DNA from: Bacteroidales bacterium UBA1410
GTDB lineage: Bacteria > Bacteroidota > Bacteroidia > Bacteroidales > Dysgonomonadaceae
Assembly: GCA_002305015.1 (NCBI GenBank)
Contig: DBPW01000043.1
Location: 8,248 to 72,247, forward strand
Direction of reading: 5' to 3'
DNA: 64,000 nucleotides
The position numbers were made by a program, and so were the translations under genes. Below are positions 1 to 7,345 of the stretch, in pieces. The notes under the pieces are model-generated. The model was not told where the DNA came from and did not search any database. It was given only the letters and a program-made list of their open reading frames with translations. Numbering within the stretch: the first letter of the stretch is position 1; every line of letters begins with the position of its first letter.

Positions 1-662
1 ATCCATTCTACACCTTCGATATCGGCCACGCGCTCAACCAGCTCCGGCAACATCATTTTTTTATACCGATCTATACCGTAATACGTGAGATCTTGGGCAA
101 TCAACTGAAATTCCTTAACACCCTTATTCACCAGAAGTCGCACTTCTTCTTCGATTTCCTCCATCGGCCGTGAAACATATTTTCCTGTGATCAGCGGAAT
201 GGAACAATAGGCACAGGTGCGATCGCATCCTTCCGATATCTTCAGGTACGCATAATGGTTTGGCGTCGAAAGAGTTCGATCTAACTGCAAATCGCATCGG
301 TACGATTTGCCGAGATCGACAATTAATGTTTTCCAGTCGAATTTTCCGTAAAAACGATCTACTTCCGGGATTTCTTCGGTCAACTCCTGTCGGTAGCGTT
401 CCGAGAGGCAGCCCATCACGAAGAGTTTTTTCAGTTTCTTTTGCTTCTTTGCCTCTGCAAAGGAAAGAATCGTATTTATGGACTCTTCTTTGGCATCGCC
501 AATAAACCCGCAGGTATTAATCACAACAATTTCTCCTTTGGGATGTTGTGGATCATGTTCCACTGCATATCCATTGGCCGTAAGCTGTCGCATCAATAAT
601 TCTGAATCCACCAGATTCTTCGAACAACCCAGCGTAATGATATCGATTTTGTTTTTAATCAT
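1..662 (-). CDS. rimO: Ribosomal protein S12 methylthiotransferase RimO, partial (3' end beyond window)
   Basis: Radical-SAM enzyme that adds a methylthio group to the conserved aspartate of ribosomal protein S12. I translated this by hand because it runs off the left edge. It starts MIKNKIDIITLGCSKNLVDS at 662. The N-terminal UPF0004 domain shows its three cluster cysteines in TLGCSKN, NTCGF and MGCLSE. The radical-SAM motif CDRTCAYCS (CxxxCxxC) follows at about residue 150. About 220 codons are present, roughly half of the usual 430; the C-terminal TRAM domain lies outside. It begins 8 bases after the ftsY stop on the same strand, so the two are probably one transcript. The MiaB family is the alternative, but the length and sequence around GCSKN favour RimO. 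Confidence 0.93.
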   Translation of the reverse strand, partial: MIKNKIDIITLGCSKNLVDSELLMRQLTANGYAVEHDPQHPKGEIVVINTCGFIGDAKEESINTILSFAEAKKQKKLKKLFVMGCLSERYRQELTEEIPEVDRFYGKFDWKTLIVDLGKSYRCDLQLDRTLSTPNHYAYLKISEGCDRTCAYCSIPLITGKYVSRPMEEIEEEVRLLVNKGVKEFQLIAQDLTYYGIDRYKKMMLPELVERVADIEGVEW

Positions 663-670
663 AACCGATC

Positions 671-1624
671 TTATTCTCCAAACAATGAATCAACAAATTC
701 TTTGCTGTTAAAAACCTGCAAGTCTTCCATTCCTTCGCCCAGTCCTATATACTTTACCGGTATTTTAAATTGGTCTGAAATGCCGATTACTACACCGCCT
801 TTGGCCGTTCCATCGAGTTTGGTGATGGCCAATGCCGTTACATCGGTGGAAGCCGTGAATTGTTTGGCCTGTTCAAAAGCATTCTGCCCGGTAGAACCAT
901 CAAGAACCAACAATACCTCATGGGGAGCACCCGGCACAATTTTGCCCATCACGTTTTTTATTTTGGTAAGCTCGTTCATCAAATTGGCTTTGTTGTGAAG
1001 ACGTCCGGCAGTATCGATGATAACCACGTCGACATTGTGTGCTTTTGCTGAGCTTACTGCATCGAAGGCAACCGATGCAGGGTCTGATCCCATTTTTTGT
1101 TTGATTACGGGCACACCCACACGTTCGCCCCAAATGACAAGCTGTTCAACGGCAGCAGCTCTGAAGGTATCAGCTGCCCCCAGATAAACCGATAAACCGT
1201 TTTGTTTAAACCGATAAGCCAACTTCCCTATGGTGGTTGTTTTTCCCACACCGTTCACCCCAACCACCATAATTACATAAGGTTTTTTATCTTCGGGAAC
1301 GGCAAATTCGTCTATATCCGTTGAATTGTTTTCGGTGAGTAAGCCGGCAATTTCATCATGAAGAATATGGGTAAGCTCATCTGTATTCACATACTTGTCG
1401 CGTGCCACTCGCTTTTCAATGCGGTCAATGATTTTAAGTGTCGTATCCACTCCTACGTCAGAAGTCACCAGTATTTCTTCCAAGTTATCGAGTACGGCAT
1501 CATCAACTTTCGATTTTCCGGCAATTGCCCGATTGAGTTTCGAAAAAAAACTTTCCTTGGTTTTTTCGAGCCCCTTATCGAAGGTTTCTTTTTTTCCCTT
1601 TGAAAATATATCTAATAGGCCCAT
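671..1624 (-). CDS. ftsY: Signal recognition particle receptor FtsY
   Basis: SRP receptor GTPase that docks ribosome-SRP complexes at the inner membrane for co-translational targeting. 317 residues starting MGLLDIFSKGKKE. The short N-terminal helical (N) domain is followed by the NG GTPase with P-loop GVNGVGKTTT, the DTAGR motif and TKLDGTAKGG. It lacks the long acidic A domain of E. coli FtsY, as is usual in this phylum. An in-frame upstream start at 1651 is rejected because it lies inside the -7 box at 1649-1656, where transcription has not yet started. It is followed 8 bases later by rimO. Confidence 0.96.
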   Translation of the reverse strand: MGLLDIFSKGKKETFDKGLEKTKESFFSKLNRAIAGKSKVDDAVLDNLEEILVTSDVGVDTTLKIIDRIEKRVARDKYVNTDELTHILHDEIAGLLTENNSTDIDEFAVPEDKKPYVIMVVGVNGVGKTTTIGKLAYRFKQNGLSVYLGAADTFRAAAVEQLVIWGERVGVPVIKQKMGSDPASVAFDAVSSAKAHNVDVVIIDTAGRLHNKANLMNELTKIKNVMGKIVPGAPHEVLLVLDGSTGQNAFEQAKQFTASTDVTALAITKLDGTAKGGVVIGISDQFKIPVKYIGLGEGMEDLQVFNSKEFVDSLFGE

Positions 1625-1648
1625 TTTATCATCAGTTAAACTAGTATA

Positions 1649-1656
1649 CAAAGCTA
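1649..1656 (-). promoter_or_regulatory. Bacteroides-type -7 box for ftsY-rimO
   Basis: Minus-strand TAGCTTTG matches TAnnTTTG exactly. Predicted transcription start is near 1643, about 20 bases before the ftsY ATG at 1624. Its place just after the 1671-1706 terminator suggests that ftsY-rimO is transcribed separately from the ribosomal genes. No clear -33 TTTG was seen. Confidence 0.6.
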
Positions 1657-1670
1657 CAAAATACTCAATA

Positions 1671-1706
1671 AAAAACTTCCCTGCATGTCCATGCAGGGAA
1701 GTTTTT
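1671..1706 (-). terminator. Strong intrinsic terminator after DUF4295
   Basis: A perfect 17-bp inverted repeat: the left arm AAAAACTTCCCTGCATG (1671-1687) and its exact complement (1690-1706) are separated by only 2 bases. The stem ends in A/T runs on both sides, so it could work in both directions. It lies 18 bases after the DUF4295 stop (minus strand). Confidence 0.85.
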
Positions 1707-1723
1707 ATATATCTTTAACGTAT

Positions 1724-1885
1724 TTATTTCGATAAATAATCCTTTACCAATTCATTCGGAATCATTTCTTCTACAAACGAATATGCTCCTGTTTTAGGCG
1801 ATTTTACCATTTTAATTACTTTTGTGTAACTTTGGCCCGCCCTTTTAGTCTTATCGCGGAATCCTGCAACAACCTTCTTTGCCAT
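1724..1885 (-). CDS. DUF4295 small basic protein
   Basis: 53-residue protein starting MAKKVVAGFRDKTKRAG and ending KDYLSK, found by hand because it is short. It matches the Bacteroidota DUF4295 family, which is normally encoded directly after rpmG, as here (14 bases downstream). It is lysine- and arginine-rich and, given its constant linkage to L28 and L33, is probably ribosome-associated; that role is inference. The start is the only ATG in frame after the rpmG stop. Confidence 0.9.
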   Translation of the reverse strand: MAKKVVAGFRDKTKRAGQSYTKVIKMVKSPKTGAYSFVEEMIPNELVKDYLSK

Positions 1886-1899
1886 AATTTATGTTGTTT

Positions 1900-2088
1900 T
1901 TATTTGATTTCTTTATGTATCGTTACCCTTTTCAGAATCGGATTATATTTTTTCAATTCGAGTCTTTCGGGAGTATTTTTTTTATTTTTTGTAGTAATAT
2001 ACCTTGAAGTACCCGGCAGACCGCTCTCTTTATGTTCCGTGCATTCCAAAATCACTTGCACTCTATTTCCTTTTGCTTTCTTTCCCAT
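1900..2088 (-). CDS. rpmG: 50S ribosomal protein L33
   Basis: 62 residues, the usual length. The sequence has the L33 core [15 protein letters not shown] and [21 protein letters not shown]. It has only one cysteine, so it is the zinc-free (C-minus) type rather than the form with two CxxC pairs. It lies 20 bases after rpmB and 14 bases before the DUF4295 gene in a three-gene ribosomal operon. Confidence 0.97.
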   Translation of the reverse strand: MGKKAKGNRVQVILECTEHKESGLPGTSRYITTKNKKNTPERLELKKYNPILKRVTIHKEIK

Positions 2089-2108
2089 TGCTTCTTCCTT
2101 ATTATTTG

Positions 2109-2348
2109 TTATCTATTCAGATATCCTTTTTCTGCAGCCTGTTTAATAGCTGCATCTAATCCTATTTTATTGATGAGACGCAATCCTGCAGCTGAAACAT
2201 TCAAGCTAATCCAACAATCTTCTTCTACCCAATAAAATTTCTTCCGAAACAAATTTACGTCAAACTTACGTTTGGTTTTTTTATTGGAGTGAGAGACACG
2301 GTTTCCCACCATTGCCTTTTTCCCTGTTATCTGACAAATTCTAGCCAT
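2109..2348 (-). CDS. rpmB: 50S ribosomal protein L28
   Basis: 79 residues starting [20 protein letters not shown], the L28 signature. It continues with [13 protein letters not shown] and ends in KGYLNR. First gene of the rpmB-rpmG-DUF4295 operon, with a -7 box 52 bases upstream of its start. No zinc-binding CxxC is present. Confidence 0.97.
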   Translation of the reverse strand: MARICQITGKKAMVGNRVSHSNKKTKRKFDVNLFRKKFYWVEEDCWISLNVSAAGLRLINKIGLDAAIKQAAEKGYLNR

Positions 2349-2400
2349 TTTCTTACTGTTTCTTATTCATTATTGATTTGATATTCCGCAAATCAGGGCA

Positions 2401-2408
2401 CAAAATTA
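2401..2408 (-). promoter_or_regulatory. -7 box for the rpmB operon
   Basis: Minus-strand TAATTTTG matches TAnnTTTG. It predicts a 5' leader of about 46 bases before the rpmB ATG at 2348. No separate regulatory hairpin is evident in that leader. Confidence 0.55.
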
Positions 2409-2450
2409 GCGATATAAATTTTATTTGCCAACTTTTTCGTGAATAATTTT

Positions 2451-3023
2451 TTAGTTAAATATGCTGCTGAGGTTGTTATATAATTCGTTCACGAAGGTTA
2501 ATGTTTGCTTTTTGAGGTTCAATTTCATTTCTTTTTGTTCTCCCGACGACGAGGCAATTGCTGTATCGGTGATCATCTCTTCAGCAGTAAAAATTTTTTT
2601 TAAAGCCGAATTTCCTTCTGCATCAATTTGCTCGTAGTTTATATCTCGTACCACAAATATACATCCGGCATTGGTGATTGAAGCGTCGAAACGATAGCTC
2701 ATCAGCATTTTTTTGTTTTTTCCCCCATTGTTTCCGGACAAATTAAATTCGACTTTCGAACTTACTGTGATACTTAAATTTTCATTATTAAAACGCATGC
2801 TTATTAAGTGAGGATTTCCCGAATAATTATCCTTTGACCATTGACATAAAAGAGCGTATTTCTGTTCGGCAGAAAGATCCGATCCCGTATAAATGAATTG
2901 TCGAAAAACGACCTTTCCGTTTGTTACCGGCACCGAGGTAAAAACCTGTTCTATCCTTTTTTGGGCTTTTAGCTGTATGCCGGTAATTAAAATAAGAATT
3001 GCCGTTACAATATACTTTTTCAT
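2451..3023 (-). CDS. Secreted DUF4468-like protein
   Basis: 190 residues. The N-terminus MKKYIVTAILILITGIQLKAQ is a Sec signal peptide, probably cleaved after KAQ, so the protein is periplasmic. The following NGKVVFRQFIYTGSDLSAEQ and CQWSKDNYSG match the pattern of the DUF4468 (TBP-like fold) family common in Bacteroidota, whose function is unknown. The C-terminal 60 residues carry no motif I recognise. It is a single gene divergent from the TPR gene at 3199, with its own promoter. Confidence 0.7.
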   Translation of the reverse strand: MKKYIVTAILILITGIQLKAQKRIEQVFTSVPVTNGKVVFRQFIYTGSDLSAEQKYALLCQWSKDNYSGNPHLISMRFNNENLSITVSSKVEFNLSGNNGGKNKKMLMSYRFDASITNAGCIFVVRDINYEQIDAEGNSALKKIFTAEEMITDTAIASSSGEQKEMKLNLKKQTLTFVNELYNNLSSIFN

Positions 3024-3071
3024 TTTAATGTTTTTAAATTATCATTTTCCTATTAAACTTGGGTTTGACTG

Positions 3072-3103
3072 CAAACATACAGAAAAGATTAACTAATGAC
3101 AAA
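3072..3103 (-). promoter_or_regulatory. Full Bacteroides-type promoter (-33 and -7) for the DUF4468 gene
   Basis: On the minus strand TTTG (3103-3100) and TATGTTTG (3079-3072) are separated by exactly 20 bases, the consensus arrangement. The ATG at 3023 follows about 43 bases after the predicted transcription start. This is the clearest two-box promoter I found in the window. Confidence 0.75.
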
Positions 3104-3156
3104 CTTCTTTCCTTAAAAAAATTGCGATTAAGTTTCATTTATCACTTAAAAATCCC

Positions 3157-3164
3157 TATTTTTG
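3157..3164 (+). promoter_or_regulatory. -7 box for the TPR-ribH operon
   Basis: TATTTTTG matches TAnnTTTG, with TTTC (3133-3136) at the -33 spacing of 20 bases. It lies 35 bases before the ATG at 3199 and is divergent from the DUF4468 promoter. Confidence 0.55.
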
Positions 3165-3198
3165 CAACTCGAAAATTATAATCCATAATATAATAACT

Positions 3199-3903
3199 AT
3201 GTCGAAAAATCAAACGGGAGATAAAACAGAAAAAAAGCTCGAAACTATCGATGAAAAATTGTCTTCATCGGAACAGTTTTTAGAAAAGAACCAGAAATTA
3301 ATTCTTTACGCCTTAGCGGTATTGGTTATTGTTGTTGGGGCATTTTTGGCTTACCGTTATTTATATTTGGTTCCGAAAAACGAAAAAGCTCAGGCTGCTA
3401 TCTTCAAAGGTGAACGCTATTTTCAGAATGGAGAGGATTCGCTTGCACTTTTTGGCAACAACAACGATTACATCGGATTTGAAGCTATCATAAATCAATA
3501 TGGCGGCACCAAAACAGCTAATTTGGCACATGCATATGCCGGTATTTGCTACAGCAGATTAGGCGATAATGAACAAGCACTTCATCATCTCAAAAAATTC
3601 AACGGAAAAGGTCTTCTGATTACTCCTGCAATTATCGGCTCTATCGGAGACGTTTATATGAATATGAATAAGCCTGAAGAAGCGATAACCCAATATAAAA
3701 AGGCTGCAGAGAAGGCAAATGACGAAATGTTGTCCCCTATTTATTATAAAAAGATAGGCATGGTATATTTGTATCAAAAAAACTATGATAAAGCGATTGA
3801 AACTTTTACAAAAATAAAAGACAATTATCTCAATACACCGGAAGGCCAAGAAGCCGATAAGTTTATAGAAGGAGCGAGATTACAAAGTCTCAATCAAAAA
3901 TAA
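3199..3903 (+). CDS. Membrane-anchored tetratricopeptide repeat protein (YfgM-like)
   Basis: 234 residues with an N-terminal cytoplasmic lysine-rich segment, one membrane helix at about residues 31-51 (LILYALAVLVIVVGAFLAY) and a C-terminal TPR region (residues 100-225). The repeats contain AGICYSRLGDNEQALHHLKKF, VYMNMNKPEEAITQYKKA and VYLYQKNYDKAIETFTKI. The topology is that of YfgM/ancillary translocon-type TPR proteins. A role in envelope protein handling is inference. It lies 11 bases upstream of ribH on the same strand, an arrangement that suggests one transcript but no obvious shared pathway. Confidence 0.75.
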   Translation: MSKNQTGDKTEKKLETIDEKLSSSEQFLEKNQKLILYALAVLVIVVGAFLAYRYLYLVPKNEKAQAAIFKGERYFQNGEDSLALFGNNNDYIGFEAIINQYGGTKTANLAHAYAGICYSRLGDNEQALHHLKKFNGKGLLITPAIIGSIGDVYMNMNKPEEAITQYKKAAEKANDEMLSPIYYKKIGMVYLYQKNYDKAIETFTKIKDNYLNTPEGQEADKFIEGARLQSLNQK

Positions 3904-3914
3904 TTTTTTAGGAT

Positions 3915-4409
3915 ATGGCAACCGAACTTCACAATTTATCGTCTTACAACGCAAGTGACGTTCCGGACGGTACGGGAAAAAGAATAGGAATTGTGGTTTC
4001 GGAATGGAACACGAATGTTACCACAAAGTTATTGGAAGGAGCATACGAAACTCTTCTTAAATTTGGTGTAAAACCGGAGGATATTATTATTGATAGTGTT
4101 CCCGGTAGTTTTGAACTTACTTATGGCGCAAAATTACTGATTGAAAAAGTTGATATTCTTCATGCTGTAATAGCATTGGGATGTGTCATTCAAGGAGAAA
4201 CGCCTCATTTTACTTATGTTTGTCAGAGTGTTACTCAAGGAATTACCGAACTTAATCTCAAATACAATATTCCGGTAATTTTTGGGTTGTTGACTACCAA
4301 TTCGCTTGAACAGGCAAAAGCCCGAGCAGGTGGAAGACATGGGAATAAGGGTGATGAAGCTGCTATTACGGCTTTAAAAATGATTGCGTTGAACGAAAAA
4401 TATAGGTAA
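3915..4409 (+). CDS. ribH: 6,7-dimethyl-8-ribityllumazine synthase
   Basis: Penultimate step of riboflavin synthesis: condenses 5-amino-6-ribitylamino-uracil with 3,4-dihydroxy-2-butanone 4-phosphate. 164 residues, normal length. Visible motifs are VSEWNTNVT (substrate binding), [29 protein letters not shown] with the catalytic-site histidine, and the C-terminal [12 protein letters not shown]. The butanone phosphate would come from RibBA, encoded at 11926. No FMN riboswitch was seen upstream. A terminator follows at 4477. Confidence 0.96.
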   Translation: MATELHNLSSYNASDVPDGTGKRIGIVVSEWNTNVTTKLLEGAYETLLKFGVKPEDIIIDSVPGSFELTYGAKLLIEKVDILHAVIALGCVIQGETPHFTYVCQSVTQGITELNLKYNIPVIFGLLTTNSLEQAKARAGGRHGNKGDEAAITALKMIALNEKYR

Positions 4410-4476
4410 TAAGAGGGAAAGGGTAAAATTGAGTTGAAATTTTCAGGGTTATTTTTTGAATCAAGTATATACCCAT

Positions 4477-4523
4477 AAAAAAAATTAAGGATTTGTCATA
4501 AATAACAAGTCCTTAATTTTTTT
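4477..4523 (+). terminator. Intrinsic terminator after ribH
   Basis: A near-perfect inverted repeat, AAAAAAATTAAGGATTTGT against its complement ACAAGTCCTTAATTTTTTT, with one G-U pair and a loop of about 8 bases, ending in a T run. The A/T flanks on both sides mean it could also stop minus-strand transcription coming from the tRNA gene at 4591-4664. Confidence 0.75.
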
Positions 4524-4590
4524 GTTTGAGTGTGTGCAACATTAAAAACAGTTTTTAAGAAAAATTCCTGGAACCATTTACCAAGAACAG

Positions 4591-4664
4591 TAGCGAGAGG
4601 GGGGTATGATCCCCCGACCTCATGATTATGAATCATGCGCTCTAACCAGCTGAGCTATCTCGCC
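4591..4664 (-). tRNA. tRNA with CAU anticodon (tRNA-Met, elongator type)
   Basis: A 74-base cloverleaf folds cleanly: acceptor GGCGAGA/TCTCGCT (one G-U), D stem GCTC/GAGC, anticodon stem CATGA/TCATG with loop TTCATAA, variable AGGTC, T stem GGGGG/CCCCC, discriminator A; CCA is not encoded. The anticodon is CAU. A start other than CGCGG rules out a typical initiator. tRNA-Ile2 with lysidine-modified CAU cannot be fully excluded. The T loop reads ATCATAC, so positions 54 and 58 are A and T instead of the near-universal T and A. Confidence 0.9.
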
Positions 4665-4799
4665 AACATGTTAAGTTGAGATTCATTTCTGAATTCGGTG
4701 TGCAAAAGTAGCATAACTTTTTGAATTTTGCAACGGATATCCTGAAAATTTAGCAGTGTCATGAAACACTCTTTTTAATAATATCTCATCAAAAAAGTG

Positions 4800-4807
4800 T
4801 ATTTTTG
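4800..4807 (+). promoter_or_regulatory. -7 box for mutS2
   Basis: TATTTTTG, an exact TAnnTTTG match, 27 bases before the GTG start at 4835. It predicts a leader of about 22 bases and supports the GTG as start, since there is no in-frame ATG between the box and the conserved N-terminus. Confidence 0.55.
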
Positions 4808-4834
4808 TATTTCTGAAAAAATACGATCATAAAA

Positions 4835-7264
4835 GTGGTTTATCCGGAAAATTTCGAACAAAAAATCGAATTTCACAAAATTCGTCAACTTGTTGATTCT
4901 TTTTGCATGAGTTCGCTTGGGAAAGAAAAAACAAGCGAGATGCATTTTTCAACTTCTTTTGAGGAAATCGATAGATGGTTGTCTCAAACAGCAGAGTTTG
5001 TTCGTATTCTTGAAGAAGAAGAAAATTTTCCTGCCGATCATTTCTATGATGTGCGAACGGTGTTGAGACGCCTTACTGTAGAAGGATCATGGATCGATCA
5101 ACATGCCCTTTTCGAATTTCGGCGATCATTGCTAACCATTTATGCCATTACTGCGTTTTTACGTCGGGATGAAGATAAGAATCCGAAATACCCCCATCTT
5201 TTGTCATTAGCTGCCAATGTGGTAGTTTATCCTGACATTATTAAAAAAATTGATGCTATTTTAGATGATTTCGGACAAATTAAAGATACTGCTTCTCCGC
5301 AATTGGCAGATATTCGTCGTCGGCTCGCCTCCACCATAAACAGCATTTCCAAAACTCTGAACACCCTTTTGCGCAATGCACAATCGGAAGGATTTGTGGA
5401 AAAAGATGTAACGCCTGCCATGCGCGACGGGCGATTGGTCATCCCCGTGAATCCGTCCTACAAACGCAAAATACGAGGCATTATTCATGACGAATCAGCA
5501 TCGGGTAAAACCGTATACGTTGAACCGGCTGAAGTTGTTGAAGCTAACAACCGAATTCGGGAATTGGAAAACGAAGAAAGGCGCGAAGTTATACGAATCT
5601 TGACAGATTTTGCCAATTATCTACGCCCTTTTCTGCCCGATTTGCTCGAAGCTTATGAGTTCTTGGGATGGATTGATTTTATTCAGGCAAAAGCCAAATT
5701 CGCACTGCAAATTCAGGCCATAAAACCGGATATCGCAGACTCTCCCGAGATTGATTGGGTGCAGGCTCTTCATCCTTTGCTGTATTTATCACTTCAAAAA
5801 CAGAATCGAAAGGTAGTTCCGTTAGATATCGCCTTGAACCAAGAAAATCGAATACTTATCATTTCAGGTCCCAATGCCGGAGGAAAATCGGTTTGTCTCA
5901 AAACCGTGGGGCTGCTGCAATATATGGTTCAATGTGGTTTGCTGATACCACTTAAAGAAAATTCTCATGTAGGCCTCTTCAGCGATATTTTTATCGATAT
6001 TGGCGACGAGCAATCCATCGAAAACGATCTGTCGACGTATAGTTCGCACTTGCTCAATATGAAGTTTTTTCTTAAAAACTGTAACGAGAAATCGTTGCTT
6101 CTCATTGATGAGTTTGGAAGTGGTACTGAGCCCCAGATTGGCGCAGCCATTGCTGAAGCCCTGTTGGATCAATTCAATCGGAAGCAATCGTTTGGCGTTA
6201 TTACAACTCACTACCGCAATATCAAGCATTATGCCAACGACCATCCGGGTGTAATTAACGGAGCCATGCTATATGACCGTCATCAAATGCAGCCACTTTT
6301 CCAGCTCTCCATTGGAAATCCCGGCAGCTCGTTTGCTGTGGAGATTGCCCAAAAAATCGGTTTGCCGCAAGAAGTTATCGACAGAGCAGCAGAAATTGTT
6401 GGAAGCGATGTTATCAATATTGATAAATATTTGCAGGATATTTCGCGTGACAAACGATATTGGGAGCGAAAACGCGAAGAGATCCGTCACGAACGAAAAC
6501 GCGCAGAAGACCTTTCGTCCAAATATCAAGCCGAGTTGGAAAAAATCGATAAACAGAAAAAAGAAATTCTTGCTCAGGCAAAATTACAAGCCGAACAATT
6601 ATTGGCAGAGAGCAATGCAAAAATAGAGGGGGTTATCCGTGAGATACGTCAGTCACAGGCAGATAAAGAAAGAACCAAACAAGTGCGCCGTTCGTTAAAC
6701 GAATTTCGCGAACAGGTGGTCCGTAAAAAAGAAGATGAAACCAACAAACGCTTGATGTCCCGGTTATCACCCACAAAGAAAAAACCACAAGAAAATGTGC
6801 AGTTGTTTCCGGGCGATGCCGTTAGGTTGAAAGGACAAACGGTTGCAGGAAAGATTCTGGAAATTCAAGGCAAAAAAGCATGGGTTGTCTTTGGATCTAT
6901 AAAATCGACAGTAGCTATCGATAAGCTGGAAAAAGTCAGCCAAAGTCAACTTAAAAAAGAAATGAAAGAGGCGATTCCCGATTCCAATATGCGCGAACTG
7001 ATGCATGAAAGAAAATTAAAATTCAAACCCGATCTTGATGTTCGCGGCATGCGTGGCGACGAGGCTTTGCAGGCCGTCATGTATTTTATTGACGACGCCA
7101 TACAGCTGGGTATTTCTCGCGTACGCATTTTACATGGCACAGGTTCAGGTGCTTTGCGTCAGATCATACGCGAGTATCTGACCACCGTAAACGGCGTGAC
7201 CCATTTTCAGGATGAACATGTTGAATTTGGTGGTGCAGGAATTACTGTGGTCGATTTGGAATAA
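4835..7264 (+). CDS. mutS2: Endonuclease MutS2
   Basis: 809 residues, GTG start. The order is a MutS-type coiled core, the ATPase domain with Walker A GPNAGGKSVCLKTVG (about residue 345), Walker B LLLIDEFGSGTEP and THY (about 460), a long charged coiled coil (about 530-640), a KOW-like region and a C-terminal Smr nuclease domain with DLDVRGMRGDEAL and LHGTGSGALR. There is no mismatch-recognition domain. Family members suppress homologous recombination or rescue collided ribosomes; which applies here cannot be read from the sequence. Confidence 0.95.
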   Translation: MVYPENFEQKIEFHKIRQLVDSFCMSSLGKEKTSEMHFSTSFEEIDRWLSQTAEFVRILEEEENFPADHFYDVRTVLRRLTVEGSWIDQHALFEFRRSLLTIYAITAFLRRDEDKNPKYPHLLSLAANVVVYPDIIKKIDAILDDFGQIKDTASPQLADIRRRLASTINSISKTLNTLLRNAQSEGFVEKDVTPAMRDGRLVIPVNPSYKRKIRGIIHDESASGKTVYVEPAEVVEANNRIRELENEERREVIRILTDFANYLRPFLPDLLEAYEFLGWIDFIQAKAKFALQIQAIKPDIADSPEIDWVQALHPLLYLSLQKQNRKVVPLDIALNQENRILIISGPNAGGKSVCLKTVGLLQYMVQCGLLIPLKENSHVGLFSDIFIDIGDEQSIENDLSTYSSHLLNMKFFLKNCNEKSLLLIDEFGSGTEPQIGAAIAEALLDQFNRKQSFGVITTHYRNIKHYANDHPGVINGAMLYDRHQMQPLFQLSIGNPGSSFAVEIAQKIGLPQEVIDRAAEIVGSDVINIDKYLQDISRDKRYWERKREEIRHERKRAEDLSSKYQAELEKIDKQKKEILAQAKLQAEQLLAESNAKIEGVIREIRQSQADKERTKQVRRSLNEFREQVVRKKEDETNKRLMSRLSPTKKKPQENVQLFPGDAVRLKGQTVAGKILEIQGKKAWVVFGSIKSTVAIDKLEKVSQSQLKKEMKEAIPDSNMRELMHERKLKFKPDLDVRGMRGDEALQAVMYFIDDAIQLGISRVRILHGTGSGALRQIIREYLTTVNGVTHFQDEHVEFGGAGITVVDLE

Positions 7265-7345
7265 ATTGTCGAGAATATTCATTAACTTTATGGCGTTAAA
7301 TTAAATTCGTTATTAAACGGAGATAAAATACAAAAAAATCATATT

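Noticed and set aside
671..1651. FtsY start at 1651 (MYTSLTDDK...)
   Set aside because: This start codon lies inside the TAGCTTTG promoter box; the ATG at 1624 begins the conserved MGLLDIFSKGK.
3904..3914. FMN riboswitch before ribH or ribBA
   Set aside because: The gaps (11 bases before ribH, 19 before ribBA) are too short and no conserved RFN elements are present upstream of either operon.
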